A program made the translations under genes and the position numbers. Of a DNA stretch of 64,000 nucleotides, positions 38,226 to 47,660 are shown one piece after another (the first letter of the stretch is position 1; each line of letters opens with the position of its first letter). Under the pieces are notes generated by a model, which did no database searches, was not told the DNA's origin, and was given only the letters and a program-made list of their open reading frames with translations. This stretch comes from JAKFWF01 sp963732635 (GTDB lineage Bacteria; Pseudomonadota; Alphaproteobacteria; Rhizobiales; Hyphomicrobiaceae): contig CAVTAL010000035.1 of NCBI GenBank assembly GCA_963732635.1, positions 1 through 64,000 of the forward strand. The letters are read 5' to 3'.

Positions 38226-39037
38226 ACGATCACCCCACGCTGCGCCTTCACCGCCCACGCTCGCGCGTTGAGGGGAATCGAGCCATCCCCGCTTCGCGGC
38301 AATGACACCTCAAGCTTGTCCCTCAACCGCTGCCGCGCGTCAGGAGCGAGCCCGATGCAATAGCCCGGCGCCGGACCGGCACCCAAGGTGAAGGGGCGCC
38401 AGTAGTCGTCGAAATCCTTGAACACGGTTGGCACTTCGATCGGCACGCATTCAACGTCCGAGAAGCCAGCAGCCTTCAGCAGTTCGGTCAGGCCGTCCGG
38501 GTTGCAGAATGGGAAGCGCTTGTCCTCGGTCAGATCGCGGGCGTTGGAATCGAGTTCGGCGGCGGCGGTCCAGAACGCCCGCATCATCTGCATGCCGCCG
38601 CCGGGATAGTCCCATACGTAGATGCCGACGGTGGCGCCCGGCCGGGCAACGCGCATCATTTCGGCCAGCGCCTTCGCCTTGTCCGGCACAAAATTCAGCA
38701 CCAACGCCGATGCGATCACATCCCGGCTGGCGTCGGGCAGCGGCAAGGCTTGAGCATCGGCGACGCGGAACTCGATGCGCGGATCGTTGACCGCGCTTCT
38801 AGCCGCTGCAATGAAGCCCGCCGACTGGTCGATGGCGATGAGACTTCTTGGTTCACAGCGCGCCAGAATGGTGGCGGACAACGCGCCAGTGCCGCAGCCG
38901 ACCTCAAGCCAATCGAGCCCCGGCGCGGGCGCCAGCCAATCGAGGAACAGTGGCGCGATCTTGCGGCTCCACCGGCCCATGTAGGCCTCGTAGTTGTCGC
39001 CGGCCTGCCAGGCGTCATGTCGGGCGCTGTCTGTCAT
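38033..39037 (-). CDS. Class I SAM-dependent methyltransferase with run-on C-terminus
   Basis: The first 270 residues are a normal methyltransferase: LDWLEVGCGTGALSATILAR (motif I), IAIDQSAGFI, RVADAQALPLPDASRDVIAS, and a substrate domain ending ARAWAVKAQRG. There a homologue would be expected to stop. GTGGGGTGATC contains an out-of-frame TGA, and one fewer G would end the protein near 38,226. As given, the frame continues about 65 residues into the antisense of the racemase-fold gene, overlapping it by 193 bases. Confidence 0.78.
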   Translation of the reverse strand: MTDSARHDAWQAGDNYEAYMGRWSRKIAPLFLDWLAPAPGLDWLEVGCGTGALSATILARCEPRSLIAIDQSAGFIAAARSAVNDPRIEFRVADAQALPLPDASRDVIASALVLNFVPDKAKALAEMMRVARPGATVGIYVWDYPGGGMQMMRAFWTAAAELDSNARDLTEDKRFPFCNPDGLTELLKAAGFSDVECVPIEVPTVFKDFDDYWRPFTLGAGPAPGYCIGLAPDARQRLRDKLEVSLPRSGDGSIPLNARAWAVKAQRGVIVYPSIRATMASIWAAAQSTAGKPAVDSSNTRLRSVPARTIASTRSRVIRSCAIWRSLATFSGAV

Positions 39038-39175
39038 GGCTCGGACCTTTCGCGGCTACGATCGCGCAACTTCGCCTCGTCCCACCCACCAGCCTTTTCT
39101 CCAATTGACCGGGTTCGCCCTGACACCCTATCACAATAACAGCATCCATAGAACCTGCCCGAGCGAGTACAGCCA

Positions 39176-40432
39176 ATGTCAGCGTCCACCGCCGCCCATT
39201 TCGACTACCTCGAAACCCGCGCGCCCAAGGCCCGCGAGCAGGCGCTGATGAACATGCTGCCGGGCCTCATCGCGCGGGCCAAGGAGGTTGCTCCCGGCTG
39301 GGCGGCGCACCTGAAGGACGTCGACCCGGCCGCCGTCACCAGCAGAGCCGAACTCGCCAAACTGCCGATCCTGCGCAAGGGTGACCTCAAGACCGCGCAA
39401 GCCGCGCACCCGCCGTTCGGTGGCTTCGCCTCGACCGCGCCCGGCGCCGTCGGCCGCATCTTCCAATCGCCGGGCCCAATTTTTGAGCCGGAAGGCTTCG
39501 GTGCCGACTGGTGGCGCTCCGCGCGTGCCATGCATGCCGCCGGCTTCACCAAGGCCGACATCGTCCACAACACCTTCGCCTATCATCTGACGCCCGGCGG
39601 CTGGATCATGGATGCCGGTGCCCGCGCGCTCGGCTGCGCCGTGATCCCGGCCGGCCCCGGCAACACCGAGCAGCAGTTCGACTGCATCGAGCATTTGAAG
39701 CCGACCGCCTACGTCGGCGTGCCGGACTACCTCAAGATCCTGCTCGACAAGGCCAAGGAAGCCGGCCGCGACGCCTCATCTTTCAAACGAGCATTCGTGT
39801 CTGGCGGCGCGCTGTTTCCCTCACTCAGGCAGGAATACAAGGATCGCGGCATCACCTGCACCCAGGCCTACGCCACCGCCGACCTCGGATTGATCGCCTA
39901 TGAGAGCCCTGGCCCCAACGGCGCCATCGAGGGCATGATCGTCGACGAAGCCCTGATCCTCGAAATCGTCCGCCCCGGCACTGGAGATCCGGTGCCTGAC
40001 GGCGACGTCGGCGAGGTGGTCGTCACCGCCTTCAACCGCGACTATCCGATGATCCGCCTCGCCACCGGCGACATGTCGGCGGTACTGCCCGGCATCAGCC
40101 CATGCGGGCGCACCAATACGCGGATCAAGGGCTGGCTCGGCCGCGCCGACCAGACCACCAAGGTCAAGGGCATGTTCGTCCATCCCGAGCAGATCGCGGC
40201 GATCAGCAAGCGCCATCCGGAATTGGGCCGCCTGCGCCTCGTTGTAGGTCGCCTCGGCGAACAGGATTCGATGACGCTGAAAGCCGAATCCGCGACGCTT
40301 GGCGCGGCGCTGACCGAGAAGGTCATGCAGTCGATCCAGGATCTCACCAAGCTCAAGGGCAACGTCGTGCTGGTCGCCCCCGGCAGCCTGCCCAACGACG
40401 GCAAGGTGATCGCCGACGAGAGAACCTATTGA
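39176..40432 (+). CDS. Phenylacetate-CoA-ligase-like AMP-binding enzyme
   Basis: 418 residues, the short PaaK type. Motifs: ARAKEVAPGWAAHLKDVDPA at the N-terminus, QSPGPIFEPEGFGADW, and TCTQAYATADLGLIAYESPG in the adenylate-binding position. GWLGRADQTTKVKGMFVHPEQ forms the C-terminal hinge. Enzymes like this usually close Liv-type transporter operons in this bacterial group, so it probably cooperates with 28.9-36.3 kb in activating an imported aromatic or related acid. Confidence 0.85.
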   Translation: MSASTAAHFDYLETRAPKAREQALMNMLPGLIARAKEVAPGWAAHLKDVDPAAVTSRAELAKLPILRKGDLKTAQAAHPPFGGFASTAPGAVGRIFQSPGPIFEPEGFGADWWRSARAMHAAGFTKADIVHNTFAYHLTPGGWIMDAGARALGCAVIPAGPGNTEQQFDCIEHLKPTAYVGVPDYLKILLDKAKEAGRDASSFKRAFVSGGALFPSLRQEYKDRGITCTQAYATADLGLIAYESPGPNGAIEGMIVDEALILEIVRPGTGDPVPDGDVGEVVVTAFNRDYPMIRLATGDMSAVLPGISPCGRTNTRIKGWLGRADQTTKVKGMFVHPEQIAAISKRHPELGRLRLVVGRLGEQDSMTLKAESATLGAALTEKVMQSIQDLTKLKGNVVLVAPGSLPNDGKVIADERTY

Positions 40433-40452
40433 GCTTAGCTTCTCCATATGGC

Positions 40453-41235
40453 TCAGTCATAGGCGCCCATGACGTTCTGGTCGAAGTCGATCAGCGCGCC
40501 GGTCATCATTTGTGATGCGTCGCTGAGCAGATAGACCGCAAGCGTTGCGACGTCGTCGGGCTTGATCAGACGGCCGAATGGCTGGTCTGGTTCAGCGCGC
40601 GCGAGCCAATCCGCCGGCTTGCCGTCACGGGCCTGAATCGCGTGCTCGCCCGGCGTGTCGGCCCAGCCGATGTTGACGCCGTTGACCCGGATGCGGGCGG
40701 CGCGAAGCGCGTGGGCGTTGTTCTTGGTCAGGGTCGCCAGCGCGCCCTTCGAGGTCGAATAGGCGGTGAGGAACGGTTGGCCGCCATGTGACGAACGGGT
40801 GATGATATTGACGATGCTGCCCGGCCTGTTCACAGCCTTCAGATGCCGCACCAATGCCTGCGTCAGAATGAACGGCGCGCGCACGTTCACCGCCATCATG
40901 CGGTCCCACAGTTCGATCGAAGTATCCTCGATGTGACCGCGATCGGTGATGCCGGCAGCGTTGACAAGTCCATCGACGTGACCGAACGCGGCAAGGGCTG
41001 CAGGCATGATCGCCGAGACCTCGGCCGCGTTGCCAAGTTCGGCGGCCACGAAGACAGCCTTGGCACCGAGCTGTTGAAGCTGCGCCACCATCGCCGCACC
41101 GTTCACCGCGTTGCGGCCGGTCACGCAGATACCCGACGCACCGGCACGGGCACAATCACGCGCGATTTCGGCACCGATGCCCTGGGTGCCGCCAGTGACC
41201 ACGATGTTGCGGCCAACGAGCGAAGTTGGCCTCAT
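40453..41235 (-). CDS. Short-chain dehydrogenase/reductase in the inositol cluster
   Basis: 260 residues. NAD(P)-binding VTGGTQGIGAEIARD, NAG motif (VNAAGITDRG), catalytic YSTSK and downstream NIGWADTPGEHAIQ. It overlaps iolG by 4 nt and ends the leftward cluster, so it may oxidise another inositol isomer or a pathway polyol. Assignment to a specific substrate is inference. Confidence 0.85.
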   Translation of the reverse strand: MRPTSLVGRNIVVTGGTQGIGAEIARDCARAGASGICVTGRNAVNGAAMVAQLQQLGAKAVFVAAELGNAAEVSAIMPAALAAFGHVDGLVNAAGITDRGHIEDTSIELWDRMMAVNVRAPFILTQALVRHLKAVNRPGSIVNIITRSSHGGQPFLTAYSTSKGALATLTKNNAHALRAARIRVNGVNIGWADTPGEHAIQARDGKPADWLARAEPDQPFGRLIKPDDVATLAVYLLSDASQMMTGALIDFDQNVMGAYD

Positions 41236-42230
41236 GCCGGCACCTTTTCCGCCCGGCCCGATTTCAACGATGCCAGCGCCGTCTCGGCCAGCACCAGTGC
41301 CCGGCGCCCATCCTCGGCACCGACGGGCAGCGGCTTGTTCTCAAGAACGGCCGCCACGAAGGCATCGAGTTCGCGCCCGTAGGCCTCTGCGTAGCGCTCC
41401 AGGAAGAAGTGCAGCGGCTTGTCCGCCGACACCGATTGCGCATTGGCGAGTTCGACCGTGGTCGGTGTCACGTTCGCCGCCAGCAAGCGGCCAGCGCTGC
41501 CGTGCACTTCGATGCGCTGGTCATAGCCGTAGGCGGCGCGGCGGCTGTTGTTGATGTGGCAGAGCTTGCCCGAGGCGGTGCGCATCACCACCATGCAGCT
41601 ATCGACGTCGCCGGCCGCGGCGATCGCCGGATCAACCAGGCAACTCGCGGTGGCATAGAGCGTTTCCGGTTCTTCGCCCAGCAGCCAGCGCGCCATGTCG
41701 AAATCGTGGATCGTCATGTCGCGGAACTGGCCGCCCGAGACCTTGATGTAGGAAATCGGCGGCAGCCCGGGATCACGGCTGGTGATGATCACCTGCTCGG
41801 TGACGCCAATTTCGCCGGCCGTCATGCGCGCCCGCAGGCTGGCGAAATTCGGATCGAACCGGCGGTTGAAGCCGACCAGCATCGGCACGCCGGCAGCCTT
41901 GACCGCGGCAAGCGTGGCATCGACCTTGGCGAGCGAAAGGTCGATCGGCTTTTCGCAGAAGATCGCCTTGCCGGCCTTGGCGGCCGCGACGCACAGATCG
42001 GCATGCGTGTCGGTCGAGGATGCAATCAGCACCGCGCCGATGTGCGTATCGGCGAGCGCCGTCGCCGTATCCGAAACCGCAGCGCCGTGCTTCGCGGCCA
42101 ACGCCGATGCCGCGTCGCCGTTGACGTCGATCACACACTTCAATCGCGCGGCGCCATGCCGGGCGATGTTGCCGGCGTGGATCGAGCCGATCCGGCCGGC
42201 GCCGAAAACCGCGAATTCAAGTTTCGACAT
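41232..42230 (-). CDS. iolG: Inositol 2-dehydrogenase (IolG type)
   Basis: Oxidises myo-inositol to 2-keto-myo-inositol with NAD. 332 residues of the Gfo/Idh/MocA family: FGAGRIGSIHAGNIARHGAA, IASSTDTHADL, EKPIDLSL and the catalytic GGQFRDMTIHDFDMARWLLG (Asp and His). SRRAAYGYDQRIEVHG is characteristic of IolG. It lies 15 nt after the transporter ATPase gene. Confidence 0.9.
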   Translation of the reverse strand: MSKLEFAVFGAGRIGSIHAGNIARHGAARLKCVIDVNGDAASALAAKHGAAVSDTATALADTHIGAVLIASSTDTHADLCVAAAKAGKAIFCEKPIDLSLAKVDATLAAVKAAGVPMLVGFNRRFDPNFASLRARMTAGEIGVTEQVIITSRDPGLPPISYIKVSGGQFRDMTIHDFDMARWLLGEEPETLYATASCLVDPAIAAAGDVDSCMVVMRTASGKLCHINNSRRAAYGYDQRIEVHGSAGRLLAANVTPTTVELANAQSVSADKPLHFFLERYAEAYGRELDAFVAAVLENKPLPVGAEDGRRALVLAETALASLKSGRAEKVPA

Positions 42231-42245
42231 TGGTCGTGCCTATCG

Positions 42246-43310
42246 TCAGTCGTTGGGAACCAAGGTGACACCGTGGTCGGCGAACGCGACCGCCACATCC
42301 GTACCGGCGATAAATGGCGTGCGGACGTTCTCGTCGATGATGAAGCGCTCGCCGCCGTCGGTCGCGACGGTATATTCCATGTGTCCGCCGAGATAAGCGG
42401 CTTTCGAGATCTTGCCGGGAATGCCATGGGCGCCGCTCGGCTGCAGCCTGAGCGACGTCGGCCGCACCGCGATCTTGGCAGGTCCAGCGGCAACATTGCG
42501 GCGCGGCAAGTTCAACATCACGTTGCCGACACGGACCTCGGCGCGCTTGTCGTCGACGGGCGTGACCATCACGTCGATAAGGTTGGCATCGCCGATGAAG
42601 TCGGCGACGAAGGCGCTGGCCGGCGCTTCGTACAACTCTCGTGGCGTTCCCGACTGGGCGATGCGAGCGTTCGACATGACGATGATGTTGTCGGAAACCG
42701 CCAGCGCCTCACCCTGGTCGTGCGTCACGTAGCCAACAGTGAGATTGAGCTTCTGCTGTAGTTCGCGGATATCGTCACGCACCTGTCGGCGCAGTTTGGC
42801 ATCGAGGTTCGACAACGGCTCGTCGAACAGCAGCACCTGCGGCTCAAGCACCAGGGCGCGGGCGACCGCGACGCGCTGCTGCTGGCCGCCCGACAGTTCC
42901 GACGGCAGGCGCTCGTCGTAGCCCTTGAGCCCCACCGCCAGCAGTTTTTCGCGCGCCATTTCGTATGCGCGGTCCTTTTTGATGCCGCTGACGACCGGTC
43001 CATAGGCCGCGTTCTCGATCACACTCATGTGCGGAAAGAGCGCGTAGGACTGGAACACCATCGAGACGTCACGGTCAGCCGCCGACAGTAGCGTCACATC
43101 CTTGTTGCCGATCGAAATCGTTCCCTCGCTGGCAAGTTCCAAGCCGGCGATCATGCGCAACGTCGTGGTTTTTCCGCAGCCGGACGGCCCGAGCAGCGTC
43201 ACGAGCGTGCCCGGCGCAATCGTGAACGACACGTTGTCCACCGCCGTGACCTTGCCATAGCGCTTGGTGACGTTGCGGAACTCGACGGAGGCGGCCTGCT
43301 TTTTCGACAT
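42246..43310 (-). CDS. AfuC/PotA-type ABC transporter ATP-binding protein
   Basis: 354 residues. Walker A GPSGCGKTTTL, signature LSGGQQQRVAVARAL, Walker B LLFDEPLSNLD, H-loop VTHDQGEALAVSD, then a C-terminal TOBE domain. It resembles the ATPases of iron/sugar-phosphate (AfuC) and putrescine importers. It is 22 nt after the second binding protein. Confidence 0.9.
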   Translation of the reverse strand: MSKKQAASVEFRNVTKRYGKVTAVDNVSFTIAPGTLVTLLGPSGCGKTTTLRMIAGLELASEGTISIGNKDVTLLSAADRDVSMVFQSYALFPHMSVIENAAYGPVVSGIKKDRAYEMAREKLLAVGLKGYDERLPSELSGGQQQRVAVARALVLEPQVLLFDEPLSNLDAKLRRQVRDDIRELQQKLNLTVGYVTHDQGEALAVSDNIIVMSNARIAQSGTPRELYEAPASAFVADFIGDANLIDVMVTPVDDKRAEVRVGNVMLNLPRRNVAAGPAKIAVRPTSLRLQPSGAHGIPGKISKAAYLGGHMEYTVATDGGERFIIDENVRTPFIAGTDVAVAFADHGVTLVPND

Positions 43311-43332
43311 CTGTGGCTTCGTATCCCCGGTC

Positions 43333-44361
43333 CTACTTCGGCAATGACTTTACTTCGGCGTCCCACTTGGCGAGCAGTCGCTTGCGCTCGGCAGACGAGC
43401 CGTACTTCACGCCGTCGTAGGCGATGAGCTTCATTTCGGCGATCCTGGGCGCGTCCGGATGGGCCGGTGCCGCCTTGTTCGACGGGATCGAGTAGATCTT
43501 GAGGTCGGCGCCGACCAGTTTCTGCGCTTCGGCCGACAGCGTCCAGTCGTAGAATTTCCTGGCTCCATCGAGATTACGGGCGCCCTTGACCAACGACACC
43601 GAGCCGGTTTCGTAGCCGGTGCCCTCGCAGGGCGCTGCGATCTTAACCGGCGAATTCTGGACAATCATGGTGACGTGGTCGTGCAGGAAAGCGATGCCGA
43701 CCGTGGTCTCGCCGAGCGCTGTCGCCTTCACCGGCGCTGCCCCCGATTTGGTGTACTGATTGACGTTCTTATGCAGCGCCTTGAGGTAGGCGAAGCCCTT
43801 ATCCTCGCCCATCAACTGCACGATCGAGGCCAGCATGACGTAGGCGGTGCCGGACGAGTTCGGATCGGAGATCTGCACCTCGTCCTTGAATCCGGGAGCA
43901 AGCAGGTCGGCCCAGCATTTTGGTTCGGGCAGATTCTTGCTCGCCAATACCTTGGTGTTGAAGCCGAGACCGAGGGCGCCGAGGTAGATGCCGGCGGTAC
44001 GATACCTGGATTGCTCGGCATGCCGCTGCGCCCAGTCGTGCAATTCGGCAAGTTTCGGCGATTTGTATTCCTCCAGCAGCCCTTCGTCGGCCGCCTGCAG
44101 GTGCGAGTCGCCGGGCCCACCCCACCACACATCGGCCTTGGGGTTCGACGCCTCGGCCTTGATCTGGGTATAGGTTTCGCCGGTGCTCTTGCGCACCATC
44201 TGCACCTTGATGCCGCTGGCCTTCTCGAAGGCTGAGACGCCGACCCGGCATTGCTCCTCCAGGATCGAACAGTAGACCGTGATCTGCCCTTGCGCGGCCA
44301 ACGGGGCAGCGGCGGCGGTCAGCAGCAAGGCGACGGCAGTTCGGATCAATATTTTCGACAT
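43333..44361 (-). CDS. AfuA-type extracellular solute-binding protein (copy 2)
   Basis: 342 residues from the ATG at 44361, with a signal peptide (MSKILIRTAVALLLTAAAAP). The mature protein has a Cys pair (YCSILEEQCRVG), RKSTGETYTQIKAEASNPKA, DVWWGGPGDSHLQAADEGLL, DPNSSGTAYVML and APCEGTGYETGSVSLVKGAR. Length and motifs fit the AfuA class. AfuA of Actinobacillus, once thought to bind iron, binds hexose phosphates. A close paralogue lies at 46,601, on the other side of the permease. Confidence 0.85.
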   Translation of the reverse strand: MSKILIRTAVALLLTAAAAPLAAQGQITVYCSILEEQCRVGVSAFEKASGIKVQMVRKSTGETYTQIKAEASNPKADVWWGGPGDSHLQAADEGLLEEYKSPKLAELHDWAQRHAEQSRYRTAGIYLGALGLGFNTKVLASKNLPEPKCWADLLAPGFKDEVQISDPNSSGTAYVMLASIVQLMGEDKGFAYLKALHKNVNQYTKSGAAPVKATALGETTVGIAFLHDHVTMIVQNSPVKIAAPCEGTGYETGSVSLVKGARNLDGARKFYDWTLSAEAQKLVGADLKIYSIPSNKAAPAHPDAPRIAEMKLIAYDGVKYGSSAERKRLLAKWDAEVKSLPK

Positions 44362-44372
44362 ATACTGGGTCC

Positions 44373-46574
44373 TCACGATCCGGCCGGAATCGGTGCCGGA
44401 GCAATACCTGGAGCGCCACGTCGGCCGAGTTTGCGCTCGCCGATTACGAGTTGGATCGCCAGAATCGCTGCCAGCATGACGATGATCAAAATCGTCGAAT
44501 AGGCGATGGCGAGACCGAACTCGCCGGCTTCGACCCGGCCGACGATGTAGGCGGTCGCCATGTTGTACTGTGCGGTGACGAGAAAGATGATCGCGCTCAC
44601 CGCCGTCATCGCGCGCACGAAACTGTAGACCATCGCCGCCACCATCGCCGGCTTCAATAGCGGCATGATCACCAGGCGCACGGTGGTGCCGGAGCGTGCG
44701 CCCAACGTCAGCGAGGCTTCGTCGAGGCTCTTGTCGATCTGGCTCAGCGTGGCGATGCCGGAGCGCACGCCAACCGCCATGTTGCGGAAGATGAAGCAGA
44801 TGACGAGGATGATGCCGGTGCCGGCGAGCTCGATCGGCGGCGTGTTGAAGGCAAGGATGTAGCTGACACCGATCACCGTGCCGGGAATGGCGAAGCTCAG
44901 CATCGTGCCGAACTCGAAGGCGCGGCGACCGGCGAATTGTTGGCGCGTCAGCAGATAGCCTGTCAGCAGGCCGATGGCGGCGGTCAAAGGTGCCGCCACC
45001 GCCGAAATTTCGAGCGTCGTCCAGAAGCTGTTCCAGGCCGAACCGGTGAAATGGAGGCCACGATCGCCCCACTCGAAGGCGAAGCCGGTGCGATAATGCT
45101 CAAGCGTCGGGGTGTGGTCGCGGCCGACAGCCTTGACGAAGCTCGCGAATACGATCGTGACGTAGATGCCAATGGTCATCAGCGCCCACGGGATCGTCAT
45201 GGCGTAGCACAGACCTTCGACCCGGCGCGGCAACGGCACGGCAAGCCCCGCATCGCCCTTGCCGGTCATGGTGGTGTAGGACTTCGAGCCGAGCCAGCGC
45301 TGTTGCGCCCAGAAGGCTGCAAGCGTGAAGGCCAGCAGCACGATCGCCAGCACCGCCGCCTTGCCCTGGTCGTTGGCGGCGCCGACGACGGCGAAAAAGA
45401 TTTTCGTCGACAGCACCTCGAAATTGCCGCCGAGCACGAGCGGATTGCCGAAGTCGGCCAGGCTCTCGACGAAGCCGAGCAGGAAGGCGTTGGCGATACC
45501 GGGCCGCATCAATGGCAGCGTCACGGTGCGAAAGGTGGTCCACCGCGAGGCACGCAGTGTCTGCGAGGCTTCCTCCAACGATGGTGCAATACCCTGCACG
45601 ACGCCGATCAGCACCAGGAACGCGATCGGCGTGAAGGCCAGCATTTGCGCCAGAAACACGCCGTTGAAACCGTAGATCCAGCGCGTGCGTGGAATGCCGA
45701 ACAGGTCCGACAGCAGCGCCGTGATCACGCCCGAGCGACCGAACAGCAGGATCAGCGCGAGGCCGATAACGAACGGTGGCGTGATGATCGGCAACACGGT
45801 CAGAACGCGCAGCAGGCCCTTGGCCTTGAACTCGGTCCGCACCGCCACCAGCGCGAACGCCATGCCAAGTACCGTCGTACCGAACCCGACGGCCAATCCC
45901 AGCAGCACCGTATTCCAGGCGACGCCGCAACTCACCCCGCCGGTGATGCAGCCAATGCCCCAGATCGACTTGTCGAACAGCTTGTCGAAGAACAAGGCCG
46001 GCGCCCATTGGCCCTGGTTGTCCTGCATCGCGCTGGCGAGGATTGTCAGAACGGGGAAGAAGACGAACAGCGCAATCATCGCCACGACGAGCGCGATCGA
46101 ACCGACCACGAACAGATCGCCGCGGCAATAGCCCTGTGCCGCCAACGCGCACGACAACAACATCAAATATGCAGTACCGAGCGCCAGCGCGCCGTAGCCC
46201 ATGCCGGCCTGCTTGGCGCCGGCCGGCGCCAACAGACCGATCAGCCCCGGCGCCGGGCCGTTGTGGATGATGGCGAAGCCTTGCAACAACATCAGCGCGA
46301 TGCCGGCGATGCTGGCCCAGGCCAGCAGCCGCGCCGATTGCGCCACCGGCAGGCGCATCGCCAGCATGCCGATCACCACCAGCAGCGGCAGGATCGGCAA
46401 CAGCAGCCAAACGCGGCCAACCGCGACGATCTGGTAGAGGGCGGAGCCGGTGGCGGCATCAGGATAGGCCCGCAGCCAGCCGGTAGAAAACAGGCCGTCA
46501 CCCAGCGCATACCACGGCAAAATCGCAGCCCCGACGACGCCGACCAGCAGCCACAATGAAACCGCGCGCGGCAT
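44373..46574 (-). CDS. Fused AfuB-type ABC transporter permease
   Basis: 733 residues, about 12-14 membrane helices, two BinD-type permease halves in one chain. The EAA loops are EEASQTLRASRWTTFRTVTL, then PLMRPG (first half) and DEASLTLGARSGTTVRLVIM, then PLLKPA (second half). The N-terminal 200 residues add extra helices. Start ATG at 46574. Size and fusion match AfuB of the AfuABC family. Sits between two binding-protein genes with gaps of 11 and 26 nt. Confidence 0.9.
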   Translation of the reverse strand: MPRAVSLWLLVGVVGAAILPWYALGDGLFSTGWLRAYPDAATGSALYQIVAVGRVWLLLPILPLLVVIGMLAMRLPVAQSARLLAWASIAGIALMLLQGFAIIHNGPAPGLIGLLAPAGAKQAGMGYGALALGTAYLMLLSCALAAQGYCRGDLFVVGSIALVVAMIALFVFFPVLTILASAMQDNQGQWAPALFFDKLFDKSIWGIGCITGGVSCGVAWNTVLLGLAVGFGTTVLGMAFALVAVRTEFKAKGLLRVLTVLPIITPPFVIGLALILLFGRSGVITALLSDLFGIPRTRWIYGFNGVFLAQMLAFTPIAFLVLIGVVQGIAPSLEEASQTLRASRWTTFRTVTLPLMRPGIANAFLLGFVESLADFGNPLVLGGNFEVLSTKIFFAVVGAANDQGKAAVLAIVLLAFTLAAFWAQQRWLGSKSYTTMTGKGDAGLAVPLPRRVEGLCYAMTIPWALMTIGIYVTIVFASFVKAVGRDHTPTLEHYRTGFAFEWGDRGLHFTGSAWNSFWTTLEISAVAAPLTAAIGLLTGYLLTRQQFAGRRAFEFGTMLSFAIPGTVIGVSYILAFNTPPIELAGTGIILVICFIFRNMAVGVRSGIATLSQIDKSLDEASLTLGARSGTTVRLVIMPLLKPAMVAAMVYSFVRAMTAVSAIIFLVTAQYNMATAYIVGRVEAGEFGLAIAYSTILIIVMLAAILAIQLVIGERKLGRRGAPGIAPAPIPAGS

Positions 46575-46600
46575 CGGCGTCGCCCCCCAATGTCGATGCC

Positions 46601-47644
46601 CTACTTCGGCAGGCTCTTGACCTCGGCATCCCACTTCGACAGCAGGCGCTTGCGCTCAGCCGATGAGCCGTACTTGGTGAAGTCGTAGTCGATCAGCTTG
46701 ATGTCGGCCAACTTCGGCGTGTTCTTCGGCAGCGGTGTCGCCTTGTTGGACGGGATCTGCAGCTGCTTGTTGAGCGCACCAAGCGCCTGCGGCGGCGCGG
46801 TCAGCGCCCAGTCGTAGAACTTCTTGGCGCTATCGAGGTTCTTCGCGCCCTTGATGATCGACATCGAACCGATTTCGTAGCCGGTGCCTTCGCACGGCGC
46901 GACCACCTTGACGTCCGGATTCTCAGCCGCCATCGCCACCATGTCGTGCATGAAGGTGATGCCAACCGTCGACTCGCCGAGACTGACGGCCTTGGCGGGT
47001 GCTGCGCCCGACTTGGTGTACTGGTTGATGTTCTTGTGCAGCTTCTTCATGTAGTCGAAGCCCTTGTCCTCGCCCATCAGCTGCACCACCGTGGCCAGCA
47101 GGGTGTAGGACGTGCCCGATGAATTCGGATCGGCGACCTGCACCTCGTCCTTGAATTCGGGCTTCAACAGATCGGCCCAGCATTTCGGCTCGGGCAGCTT
47201 GCGTTGCGCCAGGGTCTTGGCGTTGTAGCCGAAGCCGAGCGCGCCGGAGTAGACGCCGATGGTGCGGTTCTTGCTGCTCTTCCAGACACTGAGCGCCCAG
47301 TCGTTGAGATCACCCGGCTTAGCTGGTGTATTCTCCTGACTGAGGCCTTCCTCGGCGGCCTGCAGATGTGGATCGCCGGTGCCACCCCACCACACGTCGC
47401 CGCGCGGATTGGAGGCTTCCGCCTTGATCTGGGCATAGACCTCGCCCGAACTCTTGCGGGTCATCGCAACCTTGATGCCGGTCTCCTTCTCGAAGGTGGT
47501 GGTCATCGCCCGGCACCACTCCTCCTGCACACTGCAGTAGAGGGTCAGCGCGCCCTGTGCCGCCGCAGGCGTCGGCCCGGTGACCGCGAACACGGCGCAA
47601 GATGCCAACAATGACAACACGCCAGTACGTAGCTGGAACTGCAT
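46601..47644 (-). CDS. AfuA-type extracellular solute-binding protein (copy 1)
   Basis: 347 residues with a signal peptide (MQFQLRTGVLSLLASCAVFA, ending at APAAAQ-like residues). Motifs: YCSVQEEWCRAM, RKSSGEVYAQIKAEASNPRG, DVWWGGTGDPHLQAAEEGLS, DPNSSGTSYTLLATVVQLMG and APCEGTGYEIGSMSIIKGAK. It is highly similar to copy 2 along its whole length. Preceded by a good ribosome site (GGGAGG) and a 100-base gap with TGACA repeats, it probably has its own promoter. Confidence 0.87.
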   Translation of the reverse strand: MQFQLRTGVLSLLASCAVFAVTGPTPAAAQGALTLYCSVQEEWCRAMTTTFEKETGIKVAMTRKSSGEVYAQIKAEASNPRGDVWWGGTGDPHLQAAEEGLSQENTPAKPGDLNDWALSVWKSSKNRTIGVYSGALGFGYNAKTLAQRKLPEPKCWADLLKPEFKDEVQVADPNSSGTSYTLLATVVQLMGEDKGFDYMKKLHKNINQYTKSGAAPAKAVSLGESTVGITFMHDMVAMAAENPDVKVVAPCEGTGYEIGSMSIIKGAKNLDSAKKFYDWALTAPPQALGALNKQLQIPSNKATPLPKNTPKLADIKLIDYDFTKYGSSAERKRLLSKWDAEVKSLPK

Positions 47645-47660
47645 AGGTTCGACCTCCCAG

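Noticed and set aside
44937..46559. 540-codon plus-strand frame across the fused permease gene
   Set aside because: It is the antisense of a clear membrane permease; composition is dominated by Arg, Gln and His, the usual mirror of hydrophobic codons.
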